From the NCBI GenBank assembly GCA_965212505.1, contig OZ243123.1, positions 4,340,001-4,404,000 on the forward strand: DNA of 64,000 bases, given 5' to 3'. This document shows, in pieces, positions 62,389-64,000 of the stretch. The DNA is from JAHEKO01 sp965212505. Its GTDB lineage: Bacteria > Acidobacteriota > Thermoanaerobaculia > Multivoradales > JAHEKO01. The position numbers were made by a program, and so were the translations under genes. The stretch's first letter is position 1, and each line of letters begins with the position of its first letter. Below the pieces are notes generated by a model. The model was given only the letters and a program-made list of their open reading frames with translations. It did not search any database and was not told the DNA's origin.

Positions 62389-62604
62389 CGTTGGTGATTC
62401 GGCGGCATTCCTCCATCTGCGCTCGAGAAGCCGCTCTCCAGGGGCGGCGTAAAACGCGGGTAGTGGATCAGAGGGCGGCGGGAGGTGTCCGGGAGGAAAT
62501 AGAGCGCAGCGGGCCGGCTCGTCTATCGACAACCTGCCGTCACGGCGACCGCGAGCCATTCCGTAGGGACACCCCTCGCCGACCGGCGACCCCCGGGTAA
62601 GCAA

Positions 62605-62630
62605 GAGGGAACCTCCCCTGAGGTTCCCTC
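62605..62630 (-). terminator. putative terminator hairpin
   Basis: GAGGGAACCTC (62605-62615), loop CCCT and GAGGTTCCCTC (62620-62630) form an 11-bp perfect stem. On the minus strand it is followed by TTGCTT, a weak T-tract, and it lies 33 bp downstream of the DUF4097 gene stop. Confidence 0.65.
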
Positions 62631-62663
62631 GATTCGAACTGCGGTCAGACGCTCGGTTGGGCT

Positions 62664-63446
62664 CTAGAGGTGTCCGATCCGGACTCCGCCGTTGGTCGTC
62701 ATGACCCGGAGCAGCGTGCCACCGCTGCCGAGGTCGACCTCGATCTCACGACCGATCCGACCTTGAAGCGTCAGCGGAAAGTCGACCTCGAGACTGCCGT
62801 TGGTGGTCCCGGTCTCGAGCCGCGCGTTGTAGTCCTCGGGGAGCAGGAGTTTCACGCCGCCGTTTGTGGTCTCGACGTCGAGGCCGACACCGTTCCAGGA
62901 GTCGCCGGCGAGTTCGATCTTCAAGCCTCCGTTGGTGGTCTCGCCACGCACATCACCACCGACCGCGTCGAGACCGACGCCACCGTTCGTGGTGTCAAAG
63001 CGGAGCTCGCCCGTCACGTCGGTGATCGAGATGCCACCGTTGTTGGCCTCGAGATTCAGATTCGACTCGTTGGGAACCTTCAGGCGGTAGCTCACCCACC
63101 AGCTCTCCCGACCGTGTGTCCGCGGACCCTCGGCGCGAATCACGCCGTCGGTCACGATGGTCACCTGGCTGGCGATGTCCGCAGCATCACCGTCGGTGTT
63201 TGCGTGGGCACCCACCTTGGCCTCGAGGAGAATTTCGTCCCGGTCCCAGCCGATCACGCTGATGCCCCCGTTCTGGCCGGCATCCACGTCGATGAGCGCG
63301 CGGTCGTCAAGGGTCATCTCACGGACTTCGCAGTGATGGCCCCGGTCACCCCAACCGTTCTCGCGACACCAGTCGGCAGAAGCCAGCGCGGGCAGCGTGA
63401 CGAGCACGGCGACGATCATCAGGGCTCGGATTCGGATCGAATTCAT
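62664..63446 (-). CDS. secreted DUF4097 beta-solenoid protein
   Basis: A 260-residue exported protein (signal RIRALMIVAVLVTLPALASA). The soluble part is a DUF4097-type beta-solenoid with a recurring T/N-N-G-G turn: EANNGGIS, DTTNGGV, ETTNGGL, ETTNGGV, GTTNGSL and MTTNGGV, spaced about 20-25 residues. GGAGGAG precedes ATG 63446. DUF4097 proteins are LiaG-like companions of Lia-type systems, which fits the cluster upstream. It is transcribed toward that cluster. Confidence 0.85.
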   Translation of the reverse strand: MNSIRIRALMIVAVLVTLPALASADWCRENGWGDRGHHCEVREMTLDDRALIDVDAGQNGGISVIGWDRDEILLEAKVGAHANTDGDAADIASQVTIVTDGVIRAEGPRTHGRESWWVSYRLKVPNESNLNLEANNGGISITDVTGELRFDTTNGGVGLDAVGGDVRGETTNGGLKIELAGDSWNGVGLDVETTNGGVKLLLPEDYNARLETGTTNGSLEVDFPLTLQGRIGREIEVDLGSGGTLLRVMTTNGGVRIGHL

Positions 63447-63555
63447 ATCTGCTCCTCCTATCGAGTGGCGGGCGCAGCGCCGCCAGCTGTTCATTCCGTC
63501 TTTTGGACGGCGAAAAGCACCAAAAGGTTGGGTCGGCCGAGGTTAGACTTCTCTC

Positions 63556-64000
63556 ATGGCTCGAAAGATCCGCAGAATCGCGATCAACACGGGCGGCGGC
63601 GACGCGCCGGGACTCAATGCCGTGATCGCCGCCGTGGTTCGCGGAGCGCTGCGCCGGGGCTGGGAGATCATCGGTATCCGCGACGGCTACGCCGGCCTCC
63701 TCGACACCAGCAAGATTGTTCCCCTCGACCGTGAGTCTGTGCGCGGGATCGCTCACCAGGGCGGCACAATCCTCGGCACCAGCAATCGCGGAAACCCGTT
63801 CGACTACCCGGTGCGGGGTGCCGACGGCTCGGTGCAGACGATCGACCGATCCGACGAGGTGGTCGAGAACTTCTCGCGTTTGGGGATCGACGCACTGATC
63901 GCCGTCGGCGGTGACGGTTCGATGCAGATCGCGCATACGCTCGCGCAGAGAGGACTACCGATCGTCGGCGTTCCCAAGACGATCGACAACGACCTTAACG
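63556..64000 (+). CDS. pfkA: 6-phosphofructokinase (N-terminal part, cut by window edge)
   Basis: 148 residues are visible. The opening RIAINTGGGDAPGLNAVIAA is the substrate/nucleotide loop, GVPKTIDND the catalytic-Asp segment, and LIAVGGDGSMQIAHTLAQRG a phosphate-binding loop. The gene begins the glycolytic enzyme PFK. GGDGS is the ATP-type form but PKTIDND carries the Lys often seen in pyrophosphate-dependent enzymes, so the phosphate donor is not certain from the visible part. Confidence 0.9.
   Translation, partial: MARKIRRIAINTGGGDAPGLNAVIAAVVRGALRRGWEIIGIRDGYAGLLDTSKIVPLDRESVRGIAHQGGTILGTSNRGNPFDYPVRGADGSVQTIDRSDEVVENFSRLGIDALIAVGGDGSMQIAHTLAQRGLPIVGVPKTIDNDLN

Noticed and set aside
61821..62408. 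Minus-strand frames through the repeat-rich interval
   Set aside because: They run through the duplicated 65-bp elements and read as Pro/Arg/Gly-rich non-protein sequence with no ribosome-binding site; better explained as gene-free repeats.

Overview
This is a GC-rich, densely coded chromosomal window from a Gram-negative bacterium. About 57 protein genes and four tRNA genes can be supported. TonB-dependent receptors with carboxypeptidase-regulatory domains, a patatin with a BamA-like barrel, an RND efflux operon, many secreted propeller, sulfatase and S9 peptidase proteins, LytS/LytTR and BlaI/M56 regulation together suggest Acidobacteriota (Thermoanaerobaculia/Holophagae-like). That placement is an inference: there is no rRNA or classical marker gene. 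All four tRNAs encode CCA. There is no integrase, IS element, phage gene or CRISPR array.

Layout. 1-3.7 kb: the end of a CHAT-domain protein, then lemA, two TPM-domain proteins and a DUF2878 membrane protein. 3.7-6.1 kb: a PQQ-type propeller fused to an esterase-like domain that has lost its catalytic residues. 6.2-8.5 kb (minus strand): ECF sigma, anti-sigma and a cohesin-like secreted protein. 8.6-10.3 kb: a small RyR-domain protein and a monooxygenase/acyltransferase pair. 10.4-14.7 kb: ECF sigma plus FecR-type regulator, convergent with an STN-domain TonB receptor. 15-22.5 kb: DinB-like protein, methyltransferase, PD40 propeller, sulfatase and a two-subunit Tat-exported molybdenum hydroxylase. 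22.6-24.7 kb: an NBR1-Ig/GH99-like protein and tRNA-Arg(CCG) and tRNA-His(GTG). 24.7-28.6 kb: an S41 peptidase divergent from blaI-M56, with two copies of a palindromic operator between them. 28.6-31.6 kb: an SMP-30-like propeller, a tandem-repeat block, tRNA-Arg(TCT), tRNA-Pro(TGG) and an FG-GAP protein.

31.8-34.7 kb holds a potassium-channel protein translationally coupled to a patatin/BamA-like protein. 34.8-40.8 kb holds an S9 peptidase, two secreted unknowns and a second PQQ propeller. 40.9-48.0 kb is an RND efflux operon whose outer-membrane TolC-type component is fused to an ABC-type substrate-binding domain. 48.1-50.5 kb is a second TonB receptor. 50.7-54.5 kb is trkA-trkH plus a fragmentary PEP-utilising-enzyme-like protein. 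54.5-58.6 kb has a 23-bp perfect inverted repeat, a diguanylate cyclase, an S58 peptidase, a glycerophosphodiesterase and a PH-like membrane protein. 58.7-63.4 kb looks like an envelope-stress cluster: two LiaI/LiaF-like membrane proteins, a LytS kinase, a LytTR regulator and, beyond a repeat-rich spacer, a DUF4097 secreted protein. The window ends inside a phosphofructokinase gene.

Most genes serve the envelope: export, efflux, nutrient uptake, surface proteolysis or hydrolysis, and potassium homeostasis. The local regulators are two ECF sigma systems, BlaI/M56, LytS/LytTR and c-di-GMP. Coupling by 4-bp overlaps (ATGA, GTGA, TTGA) is frequent, as are TTG and GTG starts.
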